From Corallococcus sp. EGB (GTDB lineage Bacteria > Myxococcota > Myxococcia > Myxococcales > Myxococcaceae): 64,000 nucleotides of DNA. The stretch is from positions 6,731,356 through 6,795,355 of the forward strand of contig NZ_CP079946.1 of assembly GCF_019968905.1 (NCBI RefSeq), given 5' to 3'. The position numbers were made by a program, and so were the translations under genes. Below are positions 1-8,523 of the stretch, piece after piece. Numbering within the stretch: the first letter of the stretch is position 1; the number at the start of each line of letters is the position of its first letter. The notes beneath the pieces are model-generated. The model did no database searches. It saw nothing but the letters and a program-made list of their open reading frames with translations, and had not been told where the DNA came from.

Positions 1-1250
1 TCGCGGATGGAGTGCATGGACAGCATGGGGTTGCCCACGTCCACCGTGCGGATGCCCAGCTGCCCCGCGGTGATGGGGCCAATGGTGCTGCCGCAGCCCA
101 GGTCCGTGCGCGTGACGAAGTGCTGCGGCGTGACGCCCGCCTCCTTGCACAGCGCCGCGAAGTGCGCCCACGACTCGCCGTCCGTCGCGTAGGACTGGTT
201 GACGTTCGTCTTGATGACCGGGCCGCCGCCGAGCTGCGGCTGGTGCTTGGGCTCGTGCATGGACGCGTAGTTGGGGTGCACCGCGTGGGCCATGTCCGCG
301 CTCACCAGGAACGAACGGCGGATGGCGCGGTGGAACGCGTCCGCGCGCCCGTCCGAGTGAGCCTGGACGATGCGCTCCAGCAGGTCCTTGAGGAACGGCG
401 ACGCGGCGCCCTGCGCGCTGCGGCTGCCGCACTCCTCGTGGTCATAGAGCACCACGCCAACCGTGGCCTCACGCGGGCCGGTGTCCGACAGCAGCGCGGT
501 GAGCCCGGTGTGGCAGCTGGCCAGGTTGTCCAGGCGGGGCGCGTGGAGGAACTCGCCGTGCAGGCCGGAGCGCGTGGACGGCTGCAAATCATAGAGGCAC
601 AGGTCGTAGCCCAGGAGGTCATCCGCGGCGGCCTTCACGCCCGAGCGGCCCAGCTCCTCCACGAGCAACGCGCGCAGCTCCGCGGGCCCCGCGCTCTCCA
701 AACCCAGCACCGGCACCATGTGCTCCTGCGGGTTGAGCTTCAGCCCCTCCGAGTTGACGGAGCGGTTCAGGTGGATGGCCAGGTTGGGCACGCGCAGCAG
801 CGGCCGGCGGAAGTCCACCAGGTGGTGCTGGGGACGGCCGTTGCGCAGCGTCACCACGCGGCCCGCGAGCGACAGGTCGCGGTCCGTCCACGTGTGCAGC
901 AGCACCCCGCCATAGATTTCGACGCCCAGCTGCTGGTAGCCGTGGCGGCTGACGGGCGCGTTCGGCTTGAGGCGCAGGTTGGGCGAGTCCGTGTGCGAGC
1001 CCACCAGCCGGAAGCCCGTGGTGTCCACGGGCTTCGTGCCCAACTGGAAGGCGGCGATGCTCGTGTCGCCGCGGATGACGAAGACCTTGTCCCCGGGCTT
1101 GAGGGACCAGGACTCGCGCTCATCGAGCTCGCGGAAGCCGCGGGCGGTGAGGCGGCGCGCCGTCTCGCGCACGGCGTGGTACGGCGTGGGCGACGCGTCG
1201 ATGTACTGGAGGAGGTCGTTGGCCTGCGTGTCGATGTCGGTCGGGCTCAT
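1..1250 (-). CDS. M18 family aspartyl aminopeptidase (C-terminus cut by window edge)
   Basis: Zinc metallo-aminopeptidase of the M18 (DNPEP/ApeB) family, which removes N-terminal acidic or neutral residues from peptides in the cytoplasm. The start is the ATG at 1250; about 416 codons are visible against a usual 425-440, so only a short C-terminal piece lies outside. Family signatures seen: VGSHTDSPNLRLKP (His-x-Asp metal ligand) near residue 85, YDHEECGSRSAQGA (Glu-Glu metal and catalytic residues) past the middle, and a final GNPMLSMHSIR just before the edge, where the family has a metal-binding His. It is 12 nt downstream of the stop of the next minus-strand gene, so the two are probably co-transcribed. 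The family call is firm; substrate preference is inferred from homologues. Confidence 0.93.
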   Translation of the reverse strand, partial: MSPTDIDTQANDLLQYIDASPTPYHAVRETARRLTARGFRELDERESWSLKPGDKVFVIRGDTSIAAFQLGTKPVDTTGFRLVGSHTDSPNLRLKPNAPVSRHGYQQLGVEIYGGVLLHTWTDRDLSLAGRVVTLRNGRPQHHLVDFRRPLLRVPNLAIHLNRSVNSEGLKLNPQEHMVPVLGLESAGPAELRALLVEELGRSGVKAAADDLLGYDLCLYDLQPSTRSGLHGEFLHAPRLDNLASCHTGLTALLSDTGPREATVGVVLYDHEECGSRSAQGAASPFLKDLLERIVQAHSDGRADAFHRAIRRSFLVSADMAHAVHPNYASMHEPKHQPQLGGGPVIKTNVNQSYATDGESWAHFAALCKEAGVTPQHFVTRTDLGCGSTIGPITAGQLGIRTVDVGNPMLSMHSIR

Positions 1251-1262
1251 GGGCCCGGCACG

Positions 1263-2096
1263 CTAACGCCGTCCGGCCCCGGTGCCACGTCCGACTGTCA
1301 CCGTCCGGACAGGCGGCGGGGCGCCCGCCGGCAGGACGGAGGAGGAGGGGCGCGTCCCGGGGGCAGCGTCCAGGAAGGTCCCCAGGAGCACCCAGCGGCG
1401 CGCCGCGTCCTCCTTGCCCGGCTTCGCGGCGAGCGGCGTCGTGTAGTGCCAGAAGGGCAGCCGGTACACGGTGACGCCGCCCACGGTGCTGACGCGGGTC
1501 AGCTCGGAGAAGTGCCCGTCCTTCGCGTACACAAGGTACTGGTGATCCACGGCCGGCATCGTGAGGCTCACGTGCATGTCCACGTAGCCGTCACGCGCGT
1601 CCGCCTCCTCCGGGTGGTGGTCGTTGTGAGGGCCCGTGTAGTCCCCCGGGCCGTAGCAGAGCACCTGGATGCCCCAGCCCCGCTTGAGCGGCCGGCCGCT
1701 CACCGTCGCCGCGAAGGCCGCGAACGTGTCCGAGCGCAGCAGCGCCGTCAGCCCCACCGCCTCCGCCGCGCGCCACGAGCGCGAGCGCCGGCTCTCCAGC
1801 AGCGCCGTGCGCACGCGCACCGTCTTGGGCAGCGCCTCCGTGTAGTTCTCCACCATGCCGGAGATGGAGTCCTCCGGGATGGGGTCCTCCATGGTGACGA
1901 GCGTGTCACGCAGCGCCGCGTCCAGGAGGTCGCGGGCCTCGGCCGCCTTCTTCACGTCGATGACGCCCTGCAGCGCGATGAAGGGCCGCGTGGGGTCCAG
2001 CAGCGCGCCACACGTCTCGGAGTCTCGGCCTTCGAGAATGCGGCGGCCCTTCGGGGTGAGGAGGTCGGCGAACTGGGTGGGCAGGCGCTGTGACAT
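1263..2096 (-). CDS. Putative 2OG-Fe(II) oxygenase-fold protein
   Basis: 277 residues from the ATG at 2096; in-frame upstream starts at 2108 and 2156 only add an unconserved-looking Arg-rich stretch. The C-terminal half carries an arrangement expected of a double-stranded beta-helix dioxygenase: H157-N-D159, a distal H217 (in LPFWHYTTPL), and Arg233/234 about 16 residues later, a suitable 2-oxoglutarate-binding position. YTGPHNDHHPEE followed by YVDMHVSL resembles the prolyl-hydroxylase-like fold, but I do not recognise a named subfamily and the substrate is unknown. It lies 12 nt upstream of the aminopeptidase and is divergent from the gene at 2216. The fold is an inference from motif spacing only. 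Confidence 0.65.
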   Translation of the reverse strand: MSQRLPTQFADLLTPKGRRILEGRDSETCGALLDPTRPFIALQGVIDVKKAAEARDLLDAALRDTLVTMEDPIPEDSISGMVENYTEALPKTVRVRTALLESRRSRSWRAAEAVGLTALLRSDTFAAFAATVSGRPLKRGWGIQVLCYGPGDYTGPHNDHHPEEADARDGYVDMHVSLTMPAVDHQYLVYAKDGHFSELTRVSTVGGVTVYRLPFWHYTTPLAAKPGKEDAARRWVLLGTFLDAAPGTRPSSSVLPAGAPPPVRTVTVGRGTGAGRR

Positions 2097-2215
2097 GGCG
2101 CGCACCATACCGGGACGGGCGCGGAACGCACGCGCGGTGGGCATGTGGCAAGGCAACTCCCCTGCCCTCCCGGCGATAATCCGGTACTCCGATTTCCCGG
2201 GTAGAAGGTGCCTCC

Positions 2216-2923
2216 ATGACGCAGATCCGCAACCGTCCCACCACCCCCTCCGTCGCTCCGGCTCGCACGCAGGCCCCGGCCGCGCAGCCTGCCCGCGCCA
2301 ATCAGGTCACGGAGGCGTCACGGGCGGACGTGCTCAACCGCGCGGAGCTGGCGCGCATCCGCGCGACGGCCGCGCCGGTGCAGGCGACGCCGGGCTCGTG
2401 GCGCGGCGGTCCCAACACGGAGGTGGGGCGCGCCATCCAGACCATGCGCCAGCGCATGTCGGACGTGAACATCACCATCAAGGGTGACACGCCGCAGAGC
2501 CTGTTCGACCGGGCCATCCTGGACAACAAGCACATCACCAACGAGCAGATCCTGGAGATGTCCCGGGTGACGCTGCCGCAGCTGGCCACCGACCCGGCGA
2601 CGCGCGCCAAGGTGCTGGAGCGCGTGCCCAACGCGCGCGAGCTGCCCGTGCACCACTTCACCGTGGCCATGATGTCCGCGGTGACGGGCATCGACCGCGC
2701 GGCGCTGTCCGAGGCCTGTCCGGACCTGGGCCTCACGGGCGCGCCGAACACGCCGCTGCTCTATGCCGCCAGCTCCGAGCGCATGCAGCGCTCCACCGCC
2801 CTGCACGACTTCACGGACTACATGCGCGGCGCGGGCGTGAAGGGCGTGAACAAGGCCGTCTGGGGCGTGGAGAACCGCGTCCTGTCCGCCATCGTCTCCG
2901 CGCTGGGCGGCGGACGGTACTGA
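2216..2923 (+). CDS. Uncharacterised 235-residue protein
   Basis: Not recognised. Residues 1-60 are rich in Pro, Ala, Thr and Arg and look disordered. From about residue 65 the protein appears helical, with no Cys pair, nucleotide-binding loop or membrane segment except a weakly hydrophobic C-terminal helix ending in a Gly-rich tail. There is no signal peptide. The ATG at 2216 follows a GGTAGAAGG stretch that can act as a ribosome site. It is a single-gene unit: divergent from the oxygenase-like gene on the left and followed by a hairpin overlapping its stop codon. Codon use matches the neighbours. It may be a lineage-restricted myxobacterial protein, which is inference. Confidence 0.7.
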   Translation: MTQIRNRPTTPSVAPARTQAPAAQPARANQVTEASRADVLNRAELARIRATAAPVQATPGSWRGGPNTEVGRAIQTMRQRMSDVNITIKGDTPQSLFDRAILDNKHITNEQILEMSRVTLPQLATDPATRAKVLERVPNARELPVHHFTVAMMSAVTGIDRAALSEACPDLGLTGAPNTPLLYAASSERMQRSTALHDFTDYMRGAGVKGVNKAVWGVENRVLSAIVSALGGGRY

Positions 2924-2963
2924 AGCCTCCGTGGCAACCGGGCCCGCGCGGGGAAGGAGGCTT
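2923..2963 (+). terminator. Hairpin terminator after the 2216-2923 gene
   Basis: An 8-bp perfect stem AAGCCTCC (2923-2930) / GGAGGCTT (2956-2963) begins inside the stop codon and is followed by TGG rather than a T-run. Position between convergent genes supports a terminator role. Confidence 0.5.
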
Positions 2964-3049
2964 TGGCGCCCCTCCCCTCGCGGGCTTCGCATTGCGGGCA
3001 TTGAAGGAGCCGCCTCCGGCGGATGAGCCTGGCGCGCGGCCGCGAGGCG

Positions 3050-3985
3050 TCAGTCGTCGCCCGCGCCGCCGGCCAGCCGCTGCCGCGCCGCTTCCAGCCG
3101 CTTCGCGCGCACCTTGGACGCGAGGTCCAACAGGCGCCGGTCGCGCTGCCAGCGCTCGCGCATCTCCACATCCACGCCCTCCCAGGCCGCCTCGCAGCGC
3201 TCCAGCGCGCGGTGCAGCTGCGTGAGCGCGCCGCCCAGCGCCACGTGCACGGCCGGGTCGCTGGGGTCCTCCAGCGCCAGCGTGCGGATCATCACCGCGA
3301 CAGAGACCAGCTCCTCGCGCAGCGCCACCGGCCAGCCGCACCTGCGGGCCACCTTCACCAGCCAGCCCAGCACCGCCAGGTTGACGTGGCAGTCCTCCAC
3401 CGTGCGGAACGGCTTGAGGTAGCGGGTGTAACCATCGCCGGGCAGCACGTCCTCCGCCGCCACCTCCACGCCGTCCAGGCGCAGCGCCGCGTGCGGCACC
3501 TCCGGGATGAAGCCCAGGGGCGGCAGCGGCTCCACCGTCACCCCAGGCGCCTTCGCGTCCAGCCGCACCATGCGCAGGCGGTTGCGCTCCTGGGCATCCC
3601 GGCCCTCGGAGGCCACCACCAGCAGGACCTCCGCGTGCGTGCCCAGCGAGACGTAGGTCTTCACGCCGTCGAGCGTCCAGCCTGCGCCCCTCGGCGTGAG
3701 CTTCGTCTCCATGGCGCCCGGGTGTCCGCCGCCGGTCTCCGTGGCACAGAGCGCGGCGCGCGTGTCTCGCGGAAGCTGGGGGAAGAGCGAGCGCAGCGCC
3801 GCCTGGTAGCCCGAGGCGAACGCGAACCCCATCCGGTCCATCCGGAAGCCGGCGGAGAGCGCCAGGTCGGCGGGCACCGGGAAGCGCGACGCCAGCGCGA
3901 GGTGCCGGCGCCACCAGGCTTCCACGGAGTCGAGCGAAGGGGAGTCAGGGGCTTCAGTGAGCAGGAAGCGCAGGACGTCTTTCAC
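3050..3985 (-). CDS. Acyl-CoA dehydrogenase-like protein, short form
   Basis: 311 residues, against about 380-400 for a standard acyl-CoA dehydrogenase (FAD enzyme oxidising acyl thioesters at the alpha-beta bond). The middle domain is recognisable: CATETGGGHPGAMETKL corresponds to the family FAD/substrate loop, and WTLDGVKTYVSLGTHAEVLLV to the beta-domain signature. The N-terminal helical domain is much shorter than usual and the C-terminal four-helix domain is only partly present; I do not see the usual catalytic Glu context. It may be a divergent or non-catalytic member. It stands alone on the minus strand between two convergent/codirectional neighbours, with the SET gene 52 nt upstream. 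Confidence 0.75.
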   Translation of the reverse strand: MKDVLRFLLTEAPDSPSLDSVEAWWRRHLALASRFPVPADLALSAGFRMDRMGFAFASGYQAALRSLFPQLPRDTRAALCATETGGGHPGAMETKLTPRGAGWTLDGVKTYVSLGTHAEVLLVVASEGRDAQERNRLRMVRLDAKAPGVTVEPLPPLGFIPEVPHAALRLDGVEVAAEDVLPGDGYTRYLKPFRTVEDCHVNLAVLGWLVKVARRCGWPVALREELVSVAVMIRTLALEDPSDPAVHVALGGALTQLHRALERCEAAWEGVDVEMRERWQRDRRLLDLASKVRAKRLEAARQRLAGGAGDD

Positions 3986-4037
3986 GCCTCCAGTCTAATC
4001 CCCGCCCCCGGCGGTGTGCGCGCCTCCGTGCAGGCCG

Positions 4038-4721
4038 TCAGCTCGCGGCGCGGCGGCCGCGGCCCGGGGACTTCGCGCGCTGGGTGCCCCGCTTCTTCTT
4101 CGCGGCGGCGGGCGGCGCGGCCTTCGCCTTCTTGGCGGCCTTCGTCTTGGAGCTCGACTTGGAGCTCGACTTGGGCTTCGACTTGGGCTTCGTCTTGGAG
4201 TTCGACCTGGGCTTCGACGCGGCCTTCTTCGCGCGCGCGGGGGCCTTCTTCTCCGGGGCAAGGATGGTGCCCCGGCAGCTGGGCTTGCCGCAGCGGCAGA
4301 CGTAGAGCGCCTCGGCGTCCTCGTCCATCTCCGGGGTGCGCTCGTACGCGTAGTCGTACGTCAGCTCCTCCCCCGGTTCGATGGTGCGCAGCGCGTAGAT
4401 GTGGATGTGGCCCTTGTCGATGAGCGACTGGCAGTTGGGCTCGCACGAGTGGTTGATGTAGCGCGACTCGTTGTGGAGGGTCCCCGCGTCCAGCACCGTG
4501 TCGTCATCCAGGTTGAAGAGGAACGTGTGGTGGCGCTCCATCGACTCGTCGTCATAGCGCTTGTCCGCCTCCGCCTGGGTGATGCGCTCACCGATGTATT
4601 CGATGATGCGCGCGCCCTTGCGGATGCGGCGGGTGGCGAAGGCGCCCGTGCCCTGGATGGGGGACTGGCGCAGCTCGAAGGGAATCGACGGGGTCGGCTG
4701 GAAGGAAGGGGAAGTCGTCAT
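4038..4721 (-). CDS. SET-domain protein lysine methyltransferase with basic C-terminal tail
   Basis: 227 residues from the ATG at 4721; longer in-frame starts run into sequence upstream of the divergent DUF423 gene and are unlikely. Residues about 14-125 form a SET domain (SAM-dependent protein-lysine methylation): GTGAFATRRI, the N90-H-S-C-E-P-N-C97 motif and TYDY at 121-124. A post-SET cysteine cluster follows (C142-x-C144-x4-C149), which in eukaryotic SET enzymes binds zinc with the NHSC cysteine. Residues about 157-227 are almost entirely Lys, Ala, Ser, Pro and Arg in short repeats, resembling histone H1 or bacterial H1-like tails and suggesting DNA binding. Substrate unknown. Bacterial SET proteins exist, but the combination with an H1-like tail is notable. 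Confidence 0.85.
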   Translation of the reverse strand: MTTSPSFQPTPSIPFELRQSPIQGTGAFATRRIRKGARIIEYIGERITQAEADKRYDDESMERHHTFLFNLDDDTVLDAGTLHNESRYINHSCEPNCQSLIDKGHIHIYALRTIEPGEELTYDYAYERTPEMDEDAEALYVCRCGKPSCRGTILAPEKKAPARAKKAASKPRSNSKTKPKSKPKSSSKSSSKTKAAKKAKAAPPAAAKKKRGTQRAKSPGRGRRAAS

Positions 4722-4824
4722 CGGGGATGGGGGCGCGGCTGGGGCGGGGTGCGTGTTCAACCAGGACGCTGCCTTGAGGCGCGGTGTAGCGTGCCGCAGA
4801 CAAGCGCGCGAAGAAAGGCACTCG

Positions 4825-5199
4825 ATGATGCGGTGGTGGATCGTGGTGGGCGCGGTGAACGGTTTCCTGTCCGTGGCGGCGGGCGCCTTCGGGGCGCATG
4901 CGCTGAAATCCAGGTTGCCGCAGGACCTGCAGGTCATCTTCGAAACCGGGGCGCGCTACCACATGTACCACGCGCTCGCGCTGGTGGCGGTGGGGCTGCT
5001 GGGCACGGTGCGCCCCTCCCCGCTCCTGGAGTCCGCGGGCTGGGCCATGCTCGCGGGCATCGTCCTGTTCTCTGGCAGTCTGTACGCGCTGTCCCTGTCC
5101 GGGGTGCGCGTGCTGGGCGCCATCACGCCGCTGGGCGGGCTGGGCTTCCTCGCGGGCTGGGCGCTGCTCGCCGTGGCCGCGTGGCGCTCCGCACCGTGA
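4825..5199 (+). CDS. DUF423 family small membrane protein
   Basis: 124 residues with four hydrophobic segments and the DUF423 hallmark near the N-terminus, GAFGAHALKSRL, followed by TGARYHMYHALALV. The family is widespread in bacteria and its function is unknown. The ATG at 4825 is preceded by AAGAAAGG about 8 nt upstream; a second ATG directly follows at 4828. It is divergent from the SET gene, with about 100 nt between the two starts for both promoters. Confidence 0.88.
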   Translation: MMRWWIVVGAVNGFLSVAAGAFGAHALKSRLPQDLQVIFETGARYHMYHALALVAVGLLGTVRPSPLLESAGWAMLAGIVLFSGSLYALSLSGVRVLGAITPLGGLGFLAGWALLAVAAWRSAP

Positions 5200-5217
5200 G
5201 GCGGTGAACATCCCGCG

Positions 5218-5526
5218 TCACTCCCTGAGGAGGGGCGGCAACGGGTAGACGAGGTCCAGGTCGCGGTGGTTGCGCAGGCCACAGGCTTCGCGCTGCACGG
5301 TGAGGTTCCAGCGCAGCCGCTCCGCCTCCTTCCACAGCGCGCGGTACGCCGCATAGCGCTCCATGCGCGCCAGGCCATGCAGGGCGCCCAGCTCCTTCTC
5401 CGCCCGCGCCACCCGGGCGAGGGCCTCCTCCAGCTTGTCGCCGGAGCGGCGCAATCCGGAGGCGCGCTCCTTCATGAGCTCCGCTTCGATGGGCAACAGG
5501 GCGTTGACGTTCACCGGTTGGGCCAT
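5218..5526 (-). CDS. Uncharacterised 102-residue coiled-coil-like protein
   Basis: Small charged protein with a long predicted helix (about residues 10-75) rich in Glu, Arg, Leu and Ala, then a short C-terminus with HRDLDLVYPLPPLLRE. There is no signal peptide or membrane segment. It is convergent with the DUF423 gene, with only 18 nt between stop codons. I do not recognise the family; an HSP90-independent guess at function would be unsupported. Confidence 0.65.
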   Translation of the reverse strand: MAQPVNVNALLPIEAELMKERASGLRRSGDKLEEALARVARAEKELGALHGLARMERYAAYRALWKEAERLRWNLTVQREACGLRNHRDLDLVYPLPPLLRE

Positions 5527-5612
5527 GCCCTTCCTCTAACCCCAGGCGCCCCGCTTCGCAGCGGCACGCGGCCCGGGGGCAAGGCGGGCAGGCAGACAGG
5601 CGCTCCGGAGCG

Positions 5613-6758
5613 TCAGGCCACAGGCGCGGCCGCTTCGGCGGTCAACGCCGCCAGCCGCCGGGCGTCCCCCATCAGCGGATGGCCCGGTATCGCGAGGTCC
5701 GGGGACGCCGCCACCTGGTTGAGCAAAGTGGTCAACGCCTGCGCGTGCGTGGGAAGGGGGGCAAGCTCCGGCTCCCCTTCCACCAGCGCCCCCAGCACCG
5801 CCTTGAGGACCTCCGGGGCGGGACGTCCCCCCGCGTCCGGCGTGGCGACGGGGAGGAGCAGCGCGGTGGCGAGCGCCAGCTGGGACAGGGGCTGCCCGGT
5901 GGCGCGGATGTGGCGGTCCACGGCCTCCACGTGCGTGAGGAGGCGCCGCTCACGCGACGCTCCCCCCTCCTCCAGCCAGCGGGCCACCGGAGGCAACAGC
6001 ACGGACAACCAGCCCATCTTCCGCAGCAGTTGGAGGAACGGGACGCCAGTGCCGGCGCCCACGCCTCGCAGGGTCTCGCTCAGCAGGCGGTAGCGCGAGC
6101 ATCGAGCCAGCGCGTCCCCACAGCGGGACATCGCCTCGCCGGTGTGGGGCTCCAGCTCCATCCCCAGCCGCGTGACGAAGCGGGCCCCCCGGAGCATGAT
6201 GCCGGGGTCGTTGCGCAGCCGTTCCTCCGCGTCCGCGGGCGCCCCGTTGATGCGCAGCAGGTTCGCTTGGAGGTCGCGCTGCCCGCCGGTCGCATCCAGG
6301 ACGCGGCCCTGGACCACGTCGTAGAAGAGCCCATTGACGGTGAAGTCGCGGGACCGGGCATCCTGTTCAGGTGTCCCCGGCTCCGGCAGGTAGTCCGCCA
6401 GCACCTCGTCCCGGATGATCATCGCGTCCGGCCCCGGGTGCTCCCGCGCGGGGTGGGCCCGGAAGGTGGAGATCTCCAGCACCTTGCCTCCCCCCAGGCG
6501 CAGCTGGACCACCAGGAACCGCCGGCCCCCGAACGCCACCCCGTGCGGGAACAGCTCGCGCAGCTGGAGCGCGGAGGCGCTCGACACCAGGTCGAAGTCC
6601 TTGGGCTTGCGTCCCACGAGCAGGTCCCTCACGCACCCGCCCGACAGGTACGCCACGTGACCGTGCGCGTGCAGCTTCTGGAGGACGGCCACTGCGTCCG
6701 GGTCGATGCGCGAGGCATCCACGGGCCGAAGGGTCGGGGCGTTCGAGGGGGGCGTCAT
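5613..6758 (-). CDS. CCA tRNA nucleotidyltransferase / poly(A) polymerase family protein
   Basis: 381-residue class II nucleotidyltransferase. The head domain shows AYLSGGCVRDLLVGRKPKDFDLV near residue 35: the Gly-Gly loop and the D-x-D metal-binding pair that positions nucleotide. Downstream are RDFTVNGLFYD and RFVTRLGMELEPHT, typical of the CCA/PcnB superfamily neck. The role is either 3'-CCA addition/repair on tRNA or RNA polyadenylation; sequence alone does not decide. There is no HD domain visible. It follows the ABC exporter by 31 nt on the same strand and may share its transcript. Confidence 0.9.
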   Translation of the reverse strand: MTPPSNAPTLRPVDASRIDPDAVAVLQKLHAHGHVAYLSGGCVRDLLVGRKPKDFDLVSSASALQLRELFPHGVAFGGRRFLVVQLRLGGGKVLEISTFRAHPAREHPGPDAMIIRDEVLADYLPEPGTPEQDARSRDFTVNGLFYDVVQGRVLDATGGQRDLQANLLRINGAPADAEERLRNDPGIMLRGARFVTRLGMELEPHTGEAMSRCGDALARCSRYRLLSETLRGVGAGTGVPFLQLLRKMGWLSVLLPPVARWLEEGGASRERRLLTHVEAVDRHIRATGQPLSQLALATALLLPVATPDAGGRPAPEVLKAVLGALVEGEPELAPLPTHAQALTTLLNQVAASPDLAIPGHPLMGDARRLAALTAEAAAPVA

Positions 6759-6789
6759 GGGGACTCCAGGTCGGAGGAAGGGAGGGACA

Positions 6790-8427
6790 TCAGGAGACGC
6801 GCTGGATTCCGGCCTCCGGCACCACGATGCGGCCGTCCTCCAGCCGCACCAGCCGGTCCGCGCCCTGGAAGTAGCGGTCGTCGTGGGAGATGACCACCAC
6901 CGCCTTGCCGGCCGCCTTCAGCTCCGGCAGCAGCTCCCGGTAGAAGACGTCCTTGAACACCGGATCCTGGTCCGCCGCCCACTCGTCGAAGACGTAGATG
7001 GGCCGGTCCTCCAGGTACGCGGTGAGCAGCGCCAGCCGCTTGCGCTGCCCCGTGGACAGCTGCGTCGTGGACAGCCGCCCGTCCGTCAGCGTCACCTTAC
7101 GCTCCAGCCGCAGCCGCGCGAGCAGCGCCCGCGCCCGCTCGGCCAGCTCCGGGGAAGACAGGCCCAGCATGCTGTCGAAGAGGTGGAACTCCGCGAACAC
7201 GGTGGAGAACAGCTGGCGGAAGTGCGCGCGGTCCGCGTCGGTGATGGACACGCCGTCCAGCAGCACCCGCCCCGACTCCGGCGCGTACAGGCCGGTGAGC
7301 AGCTTGGCCAACGTCGTCTTCCCGCTGCCGTTGCCCCCGACGATGAAGAGCACCTCCCCGGGCACGATCTCCAGGTGCAGGGGCCCCAGCGTGAAGCGCG
7401 AGTCCTCGTCCTCGCGGTGGTACGAGTGGGTGACCCCCTCGAGCGTCAGCCGCTGGAAGGCGCGGGGCTCCGGCCGCTCGGCGCTGGCGGGCTCCACCCC
7501 TTGCGTGAGCGCCATGCCCGTGCGCTCCACGTTGCGCACCGCCACGTCCGCGCGCATCACGGACTGCATCAGGTTGATGATGGAGTCGAGCGGCTGCTGC
7601 AGGTACAGCACCACCAGCACGTAGCCCACCACCGTGGAGCGCTCGAGCGCGCCGAACGCGGGGAAGGCGAACAGCAGCATGCCGATGAGCGCGAAGACGA
7701 GCAGCGACGCCAGCGCCGCGCTCAGCGCGTTGACGTCCGCGGTGCGCAGGAGCCGGTCGCGGATGAAGGCCGACGTGGGGCCCAGCTGCTCCTCGATGAA
7801 GGCCCGGCCCCGAGACCGGTGCAGCCGCAGCTCCTTCATGCCCGTCCACAGCGAGCGATAGTGCTTGAACAGCTCGTCGATGCGGCCCCGCGCCTGCTGG
7901 AGGCTGTCGCGCGAGCGGGACTGGAGCACCATCAGCCCCGCGAGCCCCAGGCCCAGCACCAGGCAGAACGCGAGGAACGTCCTCCCGGACAGCCACGCCA
8001 GGTACAGCAGGCAGCCGCAGATGAGCGCCACGTTGATGAACATCGTGGGCACCTGCACCAGCGCCTGGGAGATGACGAACGCGTCCTCCTTCAAGACGCC
8101 CATCAGCCGGTGCTCGCCCAACTGCTCCAGCCCGCGCAGGGGCGAGCCCAGGGCCTGCCGGCTCAGCTCCACCCGCAGGCGGTGCAGCGTCCCGAAGTTC
8201 AGCCGGCTCAGGACCATCTGCGAGCCCACCCGTGAGCCCAGCGCCAGCGCCACCACCCCGGCGAACACCCACGCGCCGCCAGCCCCGGCCTCCAGGGCGC
8301 GTCCACCAACGGCGTCGTTGATGAGCGCGATGAGCCGGGCGTTGGCCGCGCCGGACACGAGCCCCAACAGGACCGCGAGCGCGAAGAGCCCCCGCGAGGT
8401 TCGCAGCAACAGCGTGAAGACCGTCAT
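6790..8427 (-). CDS. Cyclic-peptide-type ABC exporter (SyrD/PvdE-like), fused TM and ATPase
   Basis: 545 residues: an N-terminal half with about six hydrophobic helices (first near residues 12-35), then an ATP-binding cassette. Seen motifs: Walker A GGNGSGKTTLAK, signature STGQRKRLAL, and Walker B YVFDEWAADQDP. The DEWAADQDP form is characteristic of the family that includes PvdE, SyrD and YojI, which move nonribosomal or ribosomal peptides across the inner membrane. It is the probable exporter for the adjacent NRPS-PKS product. It reads away from the core genes, 96 nt from the next minus-strand gene, so it may have its own promoter. Assignment to the cluster is inference from family and location. 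Confidence 0.9.
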   Translation of the reverse strand: MTVFTLLLRTSRGLFALAVLLGLVSGAANARLIALINDAVGGRALEAGAGGAWVFAGVVALALGSRVGSQMVLSRLNFGTLHRLRVELSRQALGSPLRGLEQLGEHRLMGVLKEDAFVISQALVQVPTMFINVALICGCLLYLAWLSGRTFLAFCLVLGLGLAGLMVLQSRSRDSLQQARGRIDELFKHYRSLWTGMKELRLHRSRGRAFIEEQLGPTSAFIRDRLLRTADVNALSAALASLLVFALIGMLLFAFPAFGALERSTVVGYVLVVLYLQQPLDSIINLMQSVMRADVAVRNVERTGMALTQGVEPASAERPEPRAFQRLTLEGVTHSYHREDEDSRFTLGPLHLEIVPGEVLFIVGGNGSGKTTLAKLLTGLYAPESGRVLLDGVSITDADRAHFRQLFSTVFAEFHLFDSMLGLSSPELAERARALLARLRLERKVTLTDGRLSTTQLSTGQRKRLALLTAYLEDRPIYVFDEWAADQDPVFKDVFYRELLPELKAAGKAVVVISHDDRYFQGADRLVRLEDGRIVVPEAGIQRVS

Positions 8428-8523
8428 CCGTCGTCATCCAAGGAGGCCCTCCCGCGCGCGGTGGGCGGCCTCCCGCAAGGGGGCTGGCGGACGGCCGGTG
8501 CGACCCGGGCCGGCGCCGGGAAC

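Noticed and set aside
12-2093. Plus-strand frame of about 690 codons opposite the aminopeptidase and oxygenase-like genes
   Set aside because: Opposes a clear M18 peptidase read across 1250-1; no protein-like features.
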